Assembly: GCA_016235555.1 (NCBI GenBank) | Contig: JACRKC010000014.1 | Location: forward strand, 19,690 to 83,689 | Length of the DNA: 64,000 nucleotides | Origin: Verrucomicrobiota bacterium | Lineage (GTDB): Bacteria; Verrucomicrobiota; Verrucomicrobiia; Opitutales; Opitutaceae | Direction of reading: 5' to 3' | Part shown: one piece after another, positions 49,994 to 58,516 of the stretch | Layout of the letters: the number at the start of each line of letters is the position of its first letter | How positions within the stretch are numbered: the first letter of the stretch is position 1 | Position numbers and translations under genes: made by a program | Notes under the pieces: model-generated | Seen by the model: only the letters and a program-made list of their open reading frames with translations | Told to the model about the DNA's origin: nothing | Databases searched by the model: none

Positions 49994-50779
49994 ATGAATC
50001 TCTCGCTCTATTCGGCCGCCACCGGCATGGAGGCCCAGCAGCTCAACCTGAACACCATCGCGAACAACCTCGCGAACGTGAACACCCCCGGCTTCAAGCG
50101 CAGCAAGATCGAGTTCCAGGATCTGCTCTACCAGAAGCCCACACGCGCCTCCGGCACCGACTCCGGCGGCGGCAATCTCGTCCCCACCGGCACCGAGGTC
50201 GGCAACGGCTCCCGCGTCGCCGCGACCTCGAAGGTCTTCACCCAGGGCCAGCTCAACCAGACCGGTGAGAAACTCGACATCGCGATCCAGGGCGACGGCT
50301 TCTTCGAAGTGCAGCGCCCGGATGGCACGATCGGTTTCACGCGCGACGGCTCCTTCAAGCGCAACGCGCAGGGCCAGGTCGTGACGATCGACGGTCTGCC
50401 CGTCCTCAGCGGTTTCCAACCCATCCCGGCCGGCGCCAGCTCGATCAGCATCGCCGAAAACGGCCAGGTCACCATCCAGGGCACCGGCGGCACCCAGAGC
50501 TTCCGCGTCACGCTGGCCCGCTTCGCCAACCCCTCCGGCCTCCGCTCCCTCGGCGGCAATCTCTACGAGGAAACCCCCGCCAGCGGCACGCCCGAACTCG
50601 GCCAGCCCGGCGAACAGGGCTTCGGCAGCACCATCCAGGGCTACGTCGAGGCCTCCAACGTCAACATCGTCGAGGAAATGGTCGCGCTCATCGTCGCGCA
50701 GCGCGCCTACGAGATCAATTCCAAGTCCATCCAGACTTCGGACGAGATGCTCCAGAACGTCGCCAACATGAAACGCTGA
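49994..50779 (+). CDS. flgG: Flagellar distal rod protein FlgG
   Basis: 261 aa. FlgG builds the distal rod that crosses the periplasm. LYSAATGMEAQQLNLNTIANNLANVNTPGFKRSKIEFQDLLYQ is the diagnostic FlgG N-terminus. LDIAIQGDGFFEVQRPDGTIGFTRDGSFKRNAQGQVV and the end NVNIVEEMVALIVAQRAYEINSKSIQTSDEMLQNVANMKR match throughout. flgA follows after 5 bp. Confidence 0.97.
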   Translation: MNLSLYSAATGMEAQQLNLNTIANNLANVNTPGFKRSKIEFQDLLYQKPTRASGTDSGGGNLVPTGTEVGNGSRVAATSKVFTQGQLNQTGEKLDIAIQGDGFFEVQRPDGTIGFTRDGSFKRNAQGQVVTIDGLPVLSGFQPIPAGASSISIAENGQVTIQGTGGTQSFRVTLARFANPSGLRSLGGNLYEETPASGTPELGQPGEQGFGSTIQGYVEASNVNIVEEMVALIVAQRAYEINSKSIQTSDEMLQNVANMKR

Positions 50780-50784
50780 TCGCG

Positions 50785-51549
50785 ATGCGCGCCCTCCGTC
50801 CAGTCTTCGCTTTTCTGTTCGCCGCCGCGCTCGGCGCCCTCGCCGCCGATGGTGGCGCGGGTCTCCCGACCCGTGCCCCGGCGATCGCCCCCGCGGGTCA
50901 GGACGCCCGGGGCACGACCGCCCCGCTCACCCGGGAACAGTTCCTCGCGGCCCTCACGCGCGATCTCGCCGCTCACTTCAATCTCGATGGCGACCTCCAG
51001 CTCGAACTGCTCCGGCCGTGGTCGCCGCCCGCCCGCGTCGCCGCCGCCTGGTCCGTCCAGGTGGCCGAGTATCCCTCGCTCGCGGCGTCCTCGATGCTGG
51101 TGCGCTGCCGCGTGCTGGCCGACCAGACCGTCGCGGCCGAGTCCACGCTCGTCCTCCGCGCCATGCACTGGCGCGACGCCTGGGTCACGCGCTTTCCGCT
51201 TTCGGCCGGTGCCGTCTTCGATCCCACGCAACTGGAAACCCGCCGCGTCGATCTCCTCCGCGAGCGCGATGCCGTCCCCGCCGCCGTCGGCGACCGCACC
51301 TACCTCTTTGCCCGCGCCCTCACCGCCGGCCGCCTGCTCACCTGGCACGACATCGCGCGGCGCCCGCTCGTGAAAAAGGGCGAGGTCGTCGAGGTCTCCG
51401 CCGCCGAAGGCCGCCTGCTCGTCACCATGAAGGCGCTCGCCATGGAGAATGGCGCCCAGGGCGACACCGTCACCGTCCGCAACCCCGAGTCGCAGAAAAA
51501 TTTCGCCGCCACCGTCATCGATGAAAACCGCGTTCAAGTCCGCTTCTAA
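50785..51549 (+). CDS. flgA: P-ring assembly chaperone FlgA
   Basis: 254 aa with a Sec signal peptide (LRPVFAFLFAAALGALAA). FlgA is the periplasmic chaperone for FlgI. The C-terminal SAF-type domain is recognisable: FPLSAGAVFDPTQLETRRVDLLRERDAV, ALTAGRLLTWHDIARRPLVKKGEVVEV and MENGAQGDTVTVRNPESQKNFAATVIDENRVQV. The stretch right after the signal peptide (GGAGLPTRAP...GQDARGTTAP) is encoded by palindromic repeat DNA (50858-50916). It overlaps flgH by 29 bp in another frame. Confidence 0.92.
   Translation: MRALRPVFAFLFAAALGALAADGGAGLPTRAPAIAPAGQDARGTTAPLTREQFLAALTRDLAAHFNLDGDLQLELLRPWSPPARVAAAWSVQVAEYPSLAASSMLVRCRVLADQTVAAESTLVLRAMHWRDAWVTRFPLSAGAVFDPTQLETRRVDLLRERDAVPAAVGDRTYLFARALTAGRLLTWHDIARRPLVKKGEVVEVSAAEGRLLVTMKALAMENGAQGDTVTVRNPESQKNFAATVIDENRVQVRF
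50858..50916. repeat. cgggtctcccgacccg palindrome inside flgA
   Basis: The 16-bp sequence cgggtctcccgacccg (50858-50873) recurs exactly in flgJ at 53744-53759. Here it continues as tgcccc and pairs with ggggcacg at 50909-50916. Translated as GLPTR in both proteins. A related form (ggtccggtctccgaccggac) lies in the spacer at 48803-48822. Confidence 0.65.
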
Positions 51550-52216
51550 GCACGGCCACGCCGGCTTCCACCAGGAGACCGACCGCTCGGCGCTCGTGGC
51601 CGCGGCCATCTTCGCGCTCCTCGGTCTCGGCGCGCTGCTCATCGTCCTCGGCACGACCGCGCGGGCCGATTCGCTCTGGCCCGCTTCCGGCACCGGTTCG
51701 CAGGCCAGCATGTTCGCCGATCGCAAAGCCTCCGCCAAGGGCGACATCCTCACCATCGTCGTCGCCGAGTCCGCGGTCGCCTCGAGTTCGCAGAGCACCA
51801 AGTCCTCGCGCGAATCCAGCCTCGACGACGCCATCTCGCGCTTCATCTACGCCAACCTCGGGAAAAGCGGCGGCCAGCTCCCGTCCACCTCCGGCGGCGG
51901 CAAGGCCGGCTACTCGGGCGGCGGCGACATCAGCAATTCCCAGAGCATCTCCTCCCGCGCCGCCGTGCTCGTCACCGACGTGCTGCCCAACGGCAACCTC
52001 GTGATCGAGGGCGTGCGCGTCGTGCGCTTCTCCGGCGAGACCCAATACGTCGTCCTCCACGGCCTCGTCCGCCCCGACGACATCGCCCGCGACAACAGCG
52101 TGATCTCCACGAACATCGCGGACGCCCGCGTCGAGTTCTACGCCGAGGGCGCGCTCACCGATGCGCAGAAGCGCGGCTGGCTCGCCAAAGTCTACGAAAA
52201 GCTCCGGCCGCTGTGA
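51521..52216 (+). CDS. flgH: Flagellar L-ring protein FlgH
   Basis: 231 aa from the ATG at 51521. FlgH forms the outer-membrane L ring. The core SLWPASGTGSQASMFADRKASAKGDILTIVVAESAVASSSQSTKSSRES, then VLPNGNLVIEGVRVVRFSGETQYVVLHGLVRPDDIARDNSV and VEFYAEGALTDAQKRGWLAKVYEKLRPL match the family. Enteric FlgH is a lipoprotein; here the hydrophobic export segment (ALVAAAIFALLGLGALLIVLG) ends in TTARADS without a lipobox Cys, so lipidation is not expected. Confidence 0.92.
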   Translation: MKTAFKSASKHGHAGFHQETDRSALVAAAIFALLGLGALLIVLGTTARADSLWPASGTGSQASMFADRKASAKGDILTIVVAESAVASSSQSTKSSRESSLDDAISRFIYANLGKSGGQLPSTSGGGKAGYSGGGDISNSQSISSRAAVLVTDVLPNGNLVIEGVRVVRFSGETQYVVLHGLVRPDDIARDNSVISTNIADARVEFYAEGALTDAQKRGWLAKVYEKLRPL

Positions 52217-52221
52217 AAAAA

Positions 52222-52354
52222 GGGCTGAACAACTGAACGACTGAAAGACTGAAGGACTGAAAATGAACGCACGGATGCGCTGCAATTATTCCACCCGCTT
52301 TTTGATTCGGGCGCTTTTCTGTTTCAGCCTTTCAGCCCTGCCGCTTTTCAGCCC
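52222..52354. repeat. ctgaa-word inverted repeat spanning the flgI start
   Basis: The left side (52222-52262) is gggctgaacaactgaacgac then tgaaagactgaaggactgaa and ends at the flgI ATG. The right side (52315-52354) is tttctgtttcagcctttcag then ccctgccgcttttcagccc and lies within the coding sequence of the flgI signal peptide. The start codon and first codons form the loop. Confidence 0.8.
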
Positions 52355-53402
52355 TTCCCTCCACGCCTCCCGCGTGAAGGACCTGACGCTCATCGAAGGC
52401 GGCCGCGACAACCAGCTCGTCGGTTACGGCCTCGTGGTCGGCCTCGCGGGCGACGGCGACAGCAACGCCGCCGCCACGCTCCGCGCCGTCGCCAACGCCC
52501 TCCAACGCTACGGCCTCACCATCAATCCCTCCGACATCAAGGCCAAGAACACCGCCGCCGTGATGATCACCGCCGACATCGGCGCGTTCCTCAAGCCCGG
52601 CGCCCGCATCGATGTGAACGTCGCCTCGATGGGTGACGCGAAGACCTTGCAGGGTGGGGTGCTCCTCCAGGCCCCGCTCCTCGGTGCCGATGGCCGCGTC
52701 TACGCCGTCGCGCAGGGTCCGGTCGCCATCGGCGGTTTCTTCGGCGGCAGCGGCGGCGCCGGCGGCGCGACCGTGCAAAAAAATCACCCCACGGTCGGCG
52801 TGATCAGCAACGGCGCGATCATCGAGCGCGAGATCACGGCGTCGATCGTCCGCGACAACACCCTCCGCCTCCTCCTCCACAATCCCGACTTCACCTCCGC
52901 CGCCCGCATGGCCGACGCCATCAACACCAAGTGGCCCGGGACCGCCAACCCCGCCGACGCCGCGACCATCAGCGTGGCGCTCCCCAAGGAGTATCGCGGC
53001 CGCGATGTCGCCTTCATCGCCGACCTCGGCCAGATCGAGACGACCGCCGATACGCTCGCGCGCATCGTCATCAACGAGCGCACCGGCACGATCGTCGCCA
53101 CCTCGACCGTGCGCCTCTCGCAGGTCGCCATCGCGCACGGCTCGCTCACCATCACCGTCACCAACAACCAGGGCGTCAGCCAGCCCGGCGCGTTCAGCGG
53201 CGGCCAGACGCAGCAGGTGCAGAGCACGCAGACCGCCGTCAACGAGGCCAAGGGCGGCTTCCAGGTCTTCGCCGAACAGCCCTCCATCGAGCGCCTCGCC
53301 GCCGCGCTCAACGCCCTGGGCGTCTCCACCCGCGAGATGATGGCCATCTTCCAATCGCTCAAACGCTCCGGCGCGCTCCAGGCCGAGCTCGTGATCAATT
53401 AA
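52263..53402 (+). CDS. flgI: Flagellar P-ring protein FlgI
   Basis: 379 aa from the ATG at 52263. FlgI forms the P ring in the peptidoglycan layer. The mature part starts near ASRVKDLTLIEGGRDNQLVGYGLVVGLAGDGD, close to the family consensus, and the end KRSGALQAELVI is conserved. The signal peptide core (FCFSLSALPLFSPSL) is encoded by the right arm of the ctgaa-word inverted repeat. Followed by flgJ after 1 bp. Confidence 0.96.
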   Translation: MNARMRCNYSTRFLIRALFCFSLSALPLFSPSLHASRVKDLTLIEGGRDNQLVGYGLVVGLAGDGDSNAAATLRAVANALQRYGLTINPSDIKAKNTAAVMITADIGAFLKPGARIDVNVASMGDAKTLQGGVLLQAPLLGADGRVYAVAQGPVAIGGFFGGSGGAGGATVQKNHPTVGVISNGAIIEREITASIVRDNTLRLLLHNPDFTSAARMADAINTKWPGTANPADAATISVALPKEYRGRDVAFIADLGQIETTADTLARIVINERTGTIVATSTVRLSQVAIAHGSLTITVTNNQGVSQPGAFSGGQTQQVQSTQTAVNEAKGGFQVFAEQPSIERLAAALNALGVSTREMMAIFQSLKRSGALQAELVIN

Positions 53403-53403
53403 G

Positions 53404-53826
53404 ATGAACCTCTCCGCCCTCAACGCCGCCGGTCCCGCGGTCGCTCGCGCCAACGAGCTGACGCCGATGGCGCGCGCCCGCGCCACGCAGCTCAAGGGCC
53501 CCGCGCTGCACACCGCCGCTCCCGCCGAGCAACGCGCCGCCGTCGCCGGGCAGTTCGAAGCCATCCTCGTCCGCCAGCTCCTCGGCAAGACCATGACCAA
53601 GATGCTCGGCTCGGGCGAAGGTGCCGCCGCCTCCGTCTACGGCGATCTCCTCACCGAGACCATCGCCACGCAACTCACCGCCGGTCCCGGCCTCGGCCTC
53701 GGCCGCATCATCGAACAGCAACTCACGCCGCGCGGAAGTGACCCGGGTCTCCCGACCCGCGAAGCCGCTTCGACCACGGATCAGGCGACCCGTGCCCCCG
53801 CCACCCAACCCCAGGCGCTTCCATGA
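53404..53826 (+). CDS. flgJ: Rod-binding protein FlgJ (N-terminal domain only)
   Basis: 140 aa. It corresponds to the rod-scaffold domain of FlgJ (QFEAILVRQLLGKTMTKMLGSGEGAAASVYGDLLTETIATQLTAGPGLGLGRIIEQQL). The peptidoglycan-hydrolase domain of enteric FlgJ is absent, as in many phyla, so another lytic enzyme must open the wall. Residues from about 112 (GSDPGLPTREAAS...) are encoded partly by the cgggtctcccgacccg palindrome shared with flgA and form a low-complexity tail. Overlaps flgN by ATGA. Confidence 0.9.
   Translation: MNLSALNAAGPAVARANELTPMARARATQLKGPALHTAAPAEQRAAVAGQFEAILVRQLLGKTMTKMLGSGEGAAASVYGDLLTETIATQLTAGPGLGLGRIIEQQLTPRGSDPGLPTREAASTTDQATRAPATQPQALP
53744..53759. repeat. cgggtctcccgacccg palindrome inside flgJ
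   Basis: Exact copy of the 16-bp palindrome in flgA (50858-50873). The surroundings (gtgacc before, gcgaag after, and ggcgacccgtgcccc at about 53787-53801) also resemble the flgA element. Read in frame as GLPTR. Confidence 0.65.
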
Positions 53827-54323
53827 CCACGACCCACTGGGAATTCATCGCGGAATGCCTCCGCGCCGAACTCGCCGACTACGGCGGACTCCTCCAGCTC
53901 TTCGAGCAGCAGCAGCAGAGCCTCTTCAACCGCGACGCCGACGCCGTGCTGCATCTGGCCGGCGAGATTGAAGCGCAGGCCCGCGCGCTCGCCGAGTGCC
54001 GCACCCGGCGCGAACTGGCCGTCGCCGCCTTCGCCGAATCCTGCGGCCGCCCGCGCTCGAATTCGCTCCGCTCCCTCCTGCCCGACATCGAACCCGACGC
54101 CCGGCCCCTGCTCGAAGCGCTCATCAACGAAGTCAACGCGCTCCTCCACCGCGTGCGCCGCACGAGCCGCCACAACCACTCGCTCCTCTCCCGCGCCGTC
54201 GAGGTGCACCAGGAGACGCTCGCGCAGCTCCGCCCCAACGCCTTCACGAAAACCTACTCGCCCGCCGGCCGCGTCTCCGTCGCCTCCACGCACAGCGCCT
54301 CCACGCTCCGCGCCGCCGGCTGA
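53823..54323 (+). CDS. flgN: Flagellar chaperone FlgN
   Basis: 166 aa, mainly helical. FlgN escorts the hook-filament junction proteins FlgK and FlgL to the export gate. It has an N-terminal four-helix pattern (FIAECLRAELADYGGLLQLFEQQQQSLF; EIEAQARALAECRTRRE), a central INEVNALLHRVRRTSRHNHSLLSRAVE and a C-terminus (YSPAGRVS) typical of the FlgN family. Location directly before flgK supports the call. Confidence 0.85.
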   Translation: MTTTHWEFIAECLRAELADYGGLLQLFEQQQQSLFNRDADAVLHLAGEIEAQARALAECRTRRELAVAAFAESCGRPRSNSLRSLLPDIEPDARPLLEALINEVNALLHRVRRTSRHNHSLLSRAVEVHQETLAQLRPNAFTKTYSPAGRVSVASTHSASTLRAAG

Positions 54324-54329
54324 CCGGAA

Positions 54330-54372
54330 CCCGAGACCCAAGAACCTAGACCCTAAACCCTAGACCCAAAAC
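54330..54372. repeat. accctaga-word spacer before flgK
   Basis: gagacccaagaacctagacc then ctaaaccctagacccaaaa: one-sided repetition of accctaga/aaccctaga words ending 5 bp before flgK. No complementary arm, unlike most other spacers here. Confidence 0.6.
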
Positions 54373-54376
54373 TCTC

Positions 54377-55780
54377 ATGGCCGGTCTCTATGCCAGTCTC
54401 AACTCCTCGGTGATGGCGCTCAACGCGCACAGCCGTGCCCTCGAGACCTCCGGCAAGAACCTGGCCAACGTCAACAACGCCGCCTACGCCCGCCAGCGCG
54501 TCATCTACGGCGATCGCGGCACGGTCGTCACGCCCGACGGGGCCGAGAGCCTCGGCATGGAGGCGCTGGGCGTCGAGCAGCTGCGTAATTCGCTGACCGA
54601 CCGCCAGGTCATGCGCGAGGCCGCGCTCTCCGCCTCCTTCTCCGCGGAACAAAGCGGCTACCAGCGCGCCCAGGCCGCCCTCGGCCAGAGCATCAACCGC
54701 GCGACCGTGACGAACGCCAGCGGCGAGAGCGGCATCGCCGCCGCCCTCGACGATTTCTTCAACGCCTTCCAGAGCTTCGCGATCCGGCCCACGGACGCCG
54801 GCGAGCGCCAGTCGCTCCTGCAAAAATCGACCATCCTCACCGACCGCGTCCGCCTCACCGACGGCCGCCTCGGCCAGGTGCAGACCGATCTCGCCGCGCA
54901 AATCGGCGACGACATCGGCACCGTCAACCGCCTGCTCGACACCATCGCCGAACTCAACGCGCAGATCGGCCGCTTCGAAGTCAACGCCCCCGGCTCCGCG
55001 GTCGATCTCCGCGACCAGCGCCAGGCCAAGCTCGAGGAACTCGCGACCAAGCTCCCCGTCGAAGTCCGCGATCTCGTGGGCGGCCAGGTCCAGCTCTACG
55101 CGAAGGACGGGTCCGGCAACGATGTGCTCCTCGTCGATGGCACGCAGGTTCCCGGCGCGGTGGCCTTCGATGGCACGCAGCTCACCGGCGGCTCCCCCGC
55201 GGTCGATCTCGCGCCGGCCTCCGGCGCCATCAAGGGCGCGCTCACGGCCCGCGACGGCGCGGTGCAGACGCTCCGCAACGATCTCGACCTGCTCGCCCGC
55301 CAGCTCGTCACCGCCGTCAACTCCGCCTACAATCCCACCGGCGCCACCGGCGATTTCTTCGCCGCCGCCGGCACGACCGCCGGCACCCTCGCGCTGGCGG
55401 CCGGGCTCACCGCCGTCAACCTGAAGGCCAGCGACGGCGGCGCGGCCGGCGACAACACCCTCGCCCTCGCGGTCGCCCAGCTCGGCCCCCGGGAGTTTTC
55501 CACCGCGGCGGGCGACTCGATCGACGGCACGTTCGGCGGCTTCTTCAGCCAGGCCGTCAGCAAACTCGGCCAGGCCCTCGCCGGCGCCAATGCCCGCGTC
55601 GACGATCAGGCCAACATCGAAAAACTCGTGCGCTCCCAGCGCGACTCGCTCAGCGGCGTCTCCCTCGACGAGGAGATGGCCGACCTCATGAAATACCAGC
55701 GCGCCTTCCAGGCCTCGTCCCGCGTGTTCCAGACGATCGACGACCTGCTCGACGTGGTCGTCAACCGCCTCGGCCACTGA
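54377..55780 (+). CDS. flgK: Flagellar hook-associated protein FlgK
   Basis: 467 aa. FlgK is the first hook-filament junction protein. LYASLNSSVMALNAHSRALETSGKNLANVNNAAYARQRV is the rod/hook N-terminal motif, and LDDFFNAFQSFAIRPTD with ERQSLLQKSTILTDRV are typical of FlgK. The C-terminus (VSLDEEMADLMKYQRAFQASSRVFQTIDDLLDVVVNRLGH) is the family helix. No cleaved signal; exported by the type III system with FlgN. Confidence 0.96.
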   Translation: MAGLYASLNSSVMALNAHSRALETSGKNLANVNNAAYARQRVIYGDRGTVVTPDGAESLGMEALGVEQLRNSLTDRQVMREAALSASFSAEQSGYQRAQAALGQSINRATVTNASGESGIAAALDDFFNAFQSFAIRPTDAGERQSLLQKSTILTDRVRLTDGRLGQVQTDLAAQIGDDIGTVNRLLDTIAELNAQIGRFEVNAPGSAVDLRDQRQAKLEELATKLPVEVRDLVGGQVQLYAKDGSGNDVLLVDGTQVPGAVAFDGTQLTGGSPAVDLAPASGAIKGALTARDGAVQTLRNDLDLLARQLVTAVNSAYNPTGATGDFFAAAGTTAGTLALAAGLTAVNLKASDGGAAGDNTLALAVAQLGPREFSTAAGDSIDGTFGGFFSQAVSKLGQALAGANARVDDQANIEKLVRSQRDSLSGVSLDEEMADLMKYQRAFQASSRVFQTIDDLLDVVVNRLGH

Positions 55781-55791
55781 GCGCGCGGCGC

Positions 55792-55937
55792 GCCAACTCC
55801 AGAATTCCCAACGTCCAGACGCCAGAAAACGATCCCATGGCCACGCTCCAACATCCGACTCCTCCTCGCGCCTCAGCGCCGCCGGCCATCTGGGTTTTCT
55901 TGGGCGTTTGGGATTTGGCGTCTGGGATTTTCCAGCC
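55792..55937. repeat. Word inverted repeat between flgK and flgL
   Basis: The left side (55792-55829) is ccaactccagaattcccaac then gtccagacgccagaaaa. The right side (55891-55937) has tgggttttcttgggcgtttg, ggatttggcgtctgggattt and tcca, complementary by words (gacgccag / ctggcgtc-like). The middle holds a 34-codon ORF (ATG at 55837, stop overlapping the flgL ATG as ATGA) that is probably incidental. Confidence 0.7.
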
Positions 55938-56834
55938 ATGAGAATCGCCACCTCTTCCATCTCCGACACCATCGTCCGCCAGATCCAGCAGCTCTCCTCG
56001 CAGCAGGCGCGTCTGCAGAACCAGGTGGCGACCGGTCAGCGCATCTTCGAGGCCGAGGACGATCCGAGCAGCGTCGGCCGCGTGCTCAATCTCGCCACCG
56101 AACAGCGCCAGCTCACCCAATACGTCCGCAACACCGACCGCGCCCTCGAAATCAGCCAGGCCACCTTCTCCGGCCTCCAGGGCCTGAAGAAGATCTCCGA
56201 CCGCGCCACCGAACTCGGCACCCTCGGCGCCGGCGCCGCGACCGGCGAGGCGATCCAGGCCTACGCCTCCGAAGTGGACCAGCTCATCGAGCAGACCCTC
56301 CAACTCGGCAACTCCAAGCTCGGCAACGACCACCTCTTCGCCGGCACCGCGGTCGACACTCCGCCCTTTGCCGCCACGCGCGATGCCGCGGGGCGCATCA
56401 CCGCCGTCGCCTTCGTCGGCAACGACGGCCAGACCGCCATCCCCCTCTCGGCCAGCTCGACGGTCTCCCCCGGCGCCACCCATGAGACCAACCTCGGCAC
56501 CCGCGACTTCCTCAACCACCTCGTCGCCCTCCGCGACGCGTTCGCCGCCAGCGATTCCCCCGCCGTCACCGCCGCGCAGACGGGCCTGATCGCCACCGAG
56601 GACGGCTTCGTCTCCGCGCTCGGCGAGAGCGGCGGCGTCCAGACCCGGATCGAAGCCAGCAAGGCGCAGAACACCGACCTCGCCACCAGCCTCGAGTCGC
56701 TCATCTCGAAGGAAACCGATGCCGACCTGCCGTCCACCGTGGTGAAACTCAACCAGACCCAGACGGCCTACCAGGCCGCGCTCCAATCCGCCGCCAAGAT
56801 CATGCGCCTCTCCCTTCTCGACTATATCAATTAA
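55938..56834 (+). CDS. flgL: Flagellar hook-associated protein FlgL
   Basis: 298 aa from the ATG at 55938 ([18 protein letters not shown]). FlgL is the second junction protein and is flagellin-like. [52 protein letters not shown] matches the N-terminal flagellin helices; [23 protein letters not shown] matches the C-terminal helix. A longer frame from 55908 reads through the repeat spacer and is not preferred. Confidence 0.93.
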   Translation: MRIATSSISDTIVRQIQQLSSQQARLQNQVATGQRIFEAEDDPSSVGRVLNLATEQRQLTQYVRNTDRALEISQATFSGLQGLKKISDRATELGTLGAGAATGEAIQAYASEVDQLIEQTLQLGNSKLGNDHLFAGTAVDTPPFAATRDAAGRITAVAFVGNDGQTAIPLSASSTVSPGATHETNLGTRDFLNHLVALRDAFAASDSPAVTAAQTGLIATEDGFVSALGESGGVQTRIEASKAQNTDLATSLESLISKETDADLPSTVVKLNQTQTAYQAALQSAAKIMRLSLLDYIN

Positions 56835-56846
56835 CCACCTCCGCCC

Positions 56847-57320
56847 ATGCCAATGAAAGTGCTCCCCGATCTCCTCCCGACCGATTTCGACACCCCTCCG
56901 TCGAACGAACTCCTGCTGCCCCACGGCATCATCGGCTTCGGCGGCTACAAGCGCGCCGAGCTGCTCTACCTGCCCGACCACCTCCCGTTTCTCTGGATGA
57001 AACTCCACGGCGCCACCGATCACCTGCACTTCGTCGTGATCGAGCCCGGCGGGATCGTGCCCGACTACCAGCCCGAGCTGTTCGACGACGATGCCGACGC
57101 CCTCGACCTGCGCGATCCGGCCGAGGCCATGATCCTCAACGTCGTCACGCTCCGCCGCCAGGACCCCGTCGAGGCCACGGCCAACCTGATCGGCCCGATC
57201 GTCGTCAACCGCCGCACGCGGCTCGGCCGCCAGCTGGTCATCTCCAACTACTCGCGTTACAGCGCCCACCATCCCCTCGTCGAAAACGCGCAGTCCCACA
57301 CCCTCGCCCGCTCGGCCTGA
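56847..57320 (+). CDS. fliW: Flagellar assembly factor FliW
   Basis: 157 aa. FliW binds flagellin in the cytoplasm and, when free, binds CsrA and lifts its repression of flagellin translation. FHGIIGF-like [19 protein letters not shown], then [20 protein letters not shown], and [48 protein letters not shown] follow the family. Directly upstream of csrA and fliC, the usual setting. Confidence 0.94.
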   Translation: MPMKVLPDLLPTDFDTPPSNELLLPHGIIGFGGYKRAELLYLPDHLPFLWMKLHGATDHLHFVVIEPGGIVPDYQPELFDDDADALDLRDPAEAMILNVVTLRRQDPVEATANLIGPIVVNRRTRLGRQLVISNYSRYSAHHPLVENAQSHTLARSA

Positions 57321-57328
57321 GCCCCACC

Positions 57329-57571
57329 ATGCTCGTCCTCTCCCGCAAAATCAACGAGGCCATCGTCATTGGCGACTCGATCGAGATCCGGATCACCCGG
57401 ATCGAGGGCGACGTCGTCAAGATCGGCATCTCGGCCCCCCGCGACGTGCCCATCTTCCGCAAGGAAATCCTCGCGGATATCGCCGCCAGCAACCAGGCCG
57501 CCGCCGTCCGCGGCCCGCGCCCCGGCTCCCTGCCCATCCTCCCGGCTGCGTCAGTGTCATCGATCAAATGA
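57329..57571 (+). CDS. csrA: Carbon storage regulator CsrA
   Basis: 80 aa, longer than the usual 60-70 owing to a C-terminal extension ([24 protein letters not shown]). CsrA is a dimeric RNA-binding protein that blocks translation by binding GGA loops. [48 protein letters not shown] is the conserved body, including the L4 and R44-type residues (MLVL; PxxxxIxRxEI). Expected FliW partner. Confidence 0.97.
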   Translation: MLVLSRKINEAIVIGDSIEIRITRIEGDVVKIGISAPRDVPIFRKEILADIAASNQAAAVRGPRPGSLPILPAASVSSIK

Positions 57572-57640
57572 CCCTCCGTCGGCCCGTCGGTCCGTCCCTT
57601 CCTCCCTCATTCCCTTAATCCCTCCCTCCCTCCCCACCAC
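57572..57640 (+). promoter_or_regulatory. Purine-poor leader of fliC
   Basis: 69 nt of C/T-rich words (ccctccctccctccc before the ATG). It contains no GGA trinucleotide, so no canonical CsrA-binding loop, and no purine-rich ribosome-binding site. No TAAA/GCCGATAA-type sigma-28 box was recognised. The leader may be read through from upstream genes, or CsrA may act by other sites. Confidence 0.45.
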
Positions 57641-58516
57641 ATGAGCGTCATCAACACCAACATCCAGGCGATGGTCGCCGCGCGGAATCTCAACCAGAGC
57701 CAGGAAATGCTCGGCCGCTCGCTGACCCGCCTTTCCTCCGGCTCCAAGATCGTCAACCCGTCCGACGACGCCGCCGGCCTCGCCGTCTCCGAGAAACTCG
57801 ACGCGCAGTCCCGCCGCGTCAAAGCCGCCATCACCAACGTCCAGAACGCCGTCTCCTACGTGCAGACCGCCGACGGGTTCATGAGCGGCATGACGAAGAT
57901 TCTCTCGCGCATGAGCGAGCTCGCGATCCTCGCCAAGGACGTCACGAAGAACGCCAGCGACGTCGACCTCTACCAGAAGGAATTCACCGCGCTGCAGGAC
58001 CAGCTCCGCTCCACCATCGGCGGCACGACCACCGACATCGGCGGCACGGCGAATATCGACACACCGCTCGGCGCCTTTAACGGCATCACGCTCTTCGGCG
58101 CCAGCAGCGGCCTCACCGCCACCATCGGCCAGGCCGTCGGTCAGGAGATGAACATCCCGGCCTCCAACCTGCGCGACGGCGACATGCTGGCGATCATCAA
58201 TCAGGACACCGCCGGCGCCTATGCGCTCACGGCGAGCGACTCCGACTCGATCGCGAAGATCACCGCGGCCATCCAGGACATCGCCGCCGAGCGCGCCTCG
58301 CTCGGCGCCTCGCAGTCCCGCCTCGAACTCGCCGCGACCACGCTCGCCGTCGAAAACGAAAACCTCGGCTCCGCCATCTCGCGCATCCGCGATGTCGATG
58401 TGGCCGAGGAGTCGACCCAATACGCGAAGTTCAACATCCTCGTGCAGTCCGGCACCGCCATGCTCGCGCAGGCCAACATGTCGCCGCAAAGCGTGCTGAA
58501 ATTGCTCCAAAACTGA
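57641..58516 (+). CDS. fliC: Flagellin FliC
   Basis: 291 aa, a short flagellin with D0/D1 helices and only a small central region. [81 protein letters not shown] is the conserved N-terminus and [44 protein letters not shown] is the conserved C-terminus. It is the last gene of the flgF block. The usual cap and chaperone genes (fliD, fliS) do not follow. Confidence 0.97.
   Translation: MSVINTNIQAMVAARNLNQSQEMLGRSLTRLSSGSKIVNPSDDAAGLAVSEKLDAQSRRVKAAITNVQNAVSYVQTADGFMSGMTKILSRMSELAILAKDVTKNASDVDLYQKEFTALQDQLRSTIGGTTTDIGGTANIDTPLGAFNGITLFGASSGLTATIGQAVGQEMNIPASNLRDGDMLAIINQDTAGAYALTASDSDSIAKITAAIQDIAAERASLGASQSRLELAATTLAVENENLGSAISRIRDVDVAEESTQYAKFNILVQSGTAMLAQANMSPQSVLKLLQN

Noticed and set aside
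54330..54372. Telomere-like accctaaaccctaga tract
   Set aside because: A short one-sided word tract in an internal spacer of a bacterial operon. Its resemblance to eukaryotic telomere repeats is coincidental; it belongs with the other word tracts.
55837..55941. 34-codon leader ORF coupled to flgL by ATGA
   Set aside because: Lies mostly in the loop and right arm of the spacer repeat and has no motif. The coupling may be accidental.
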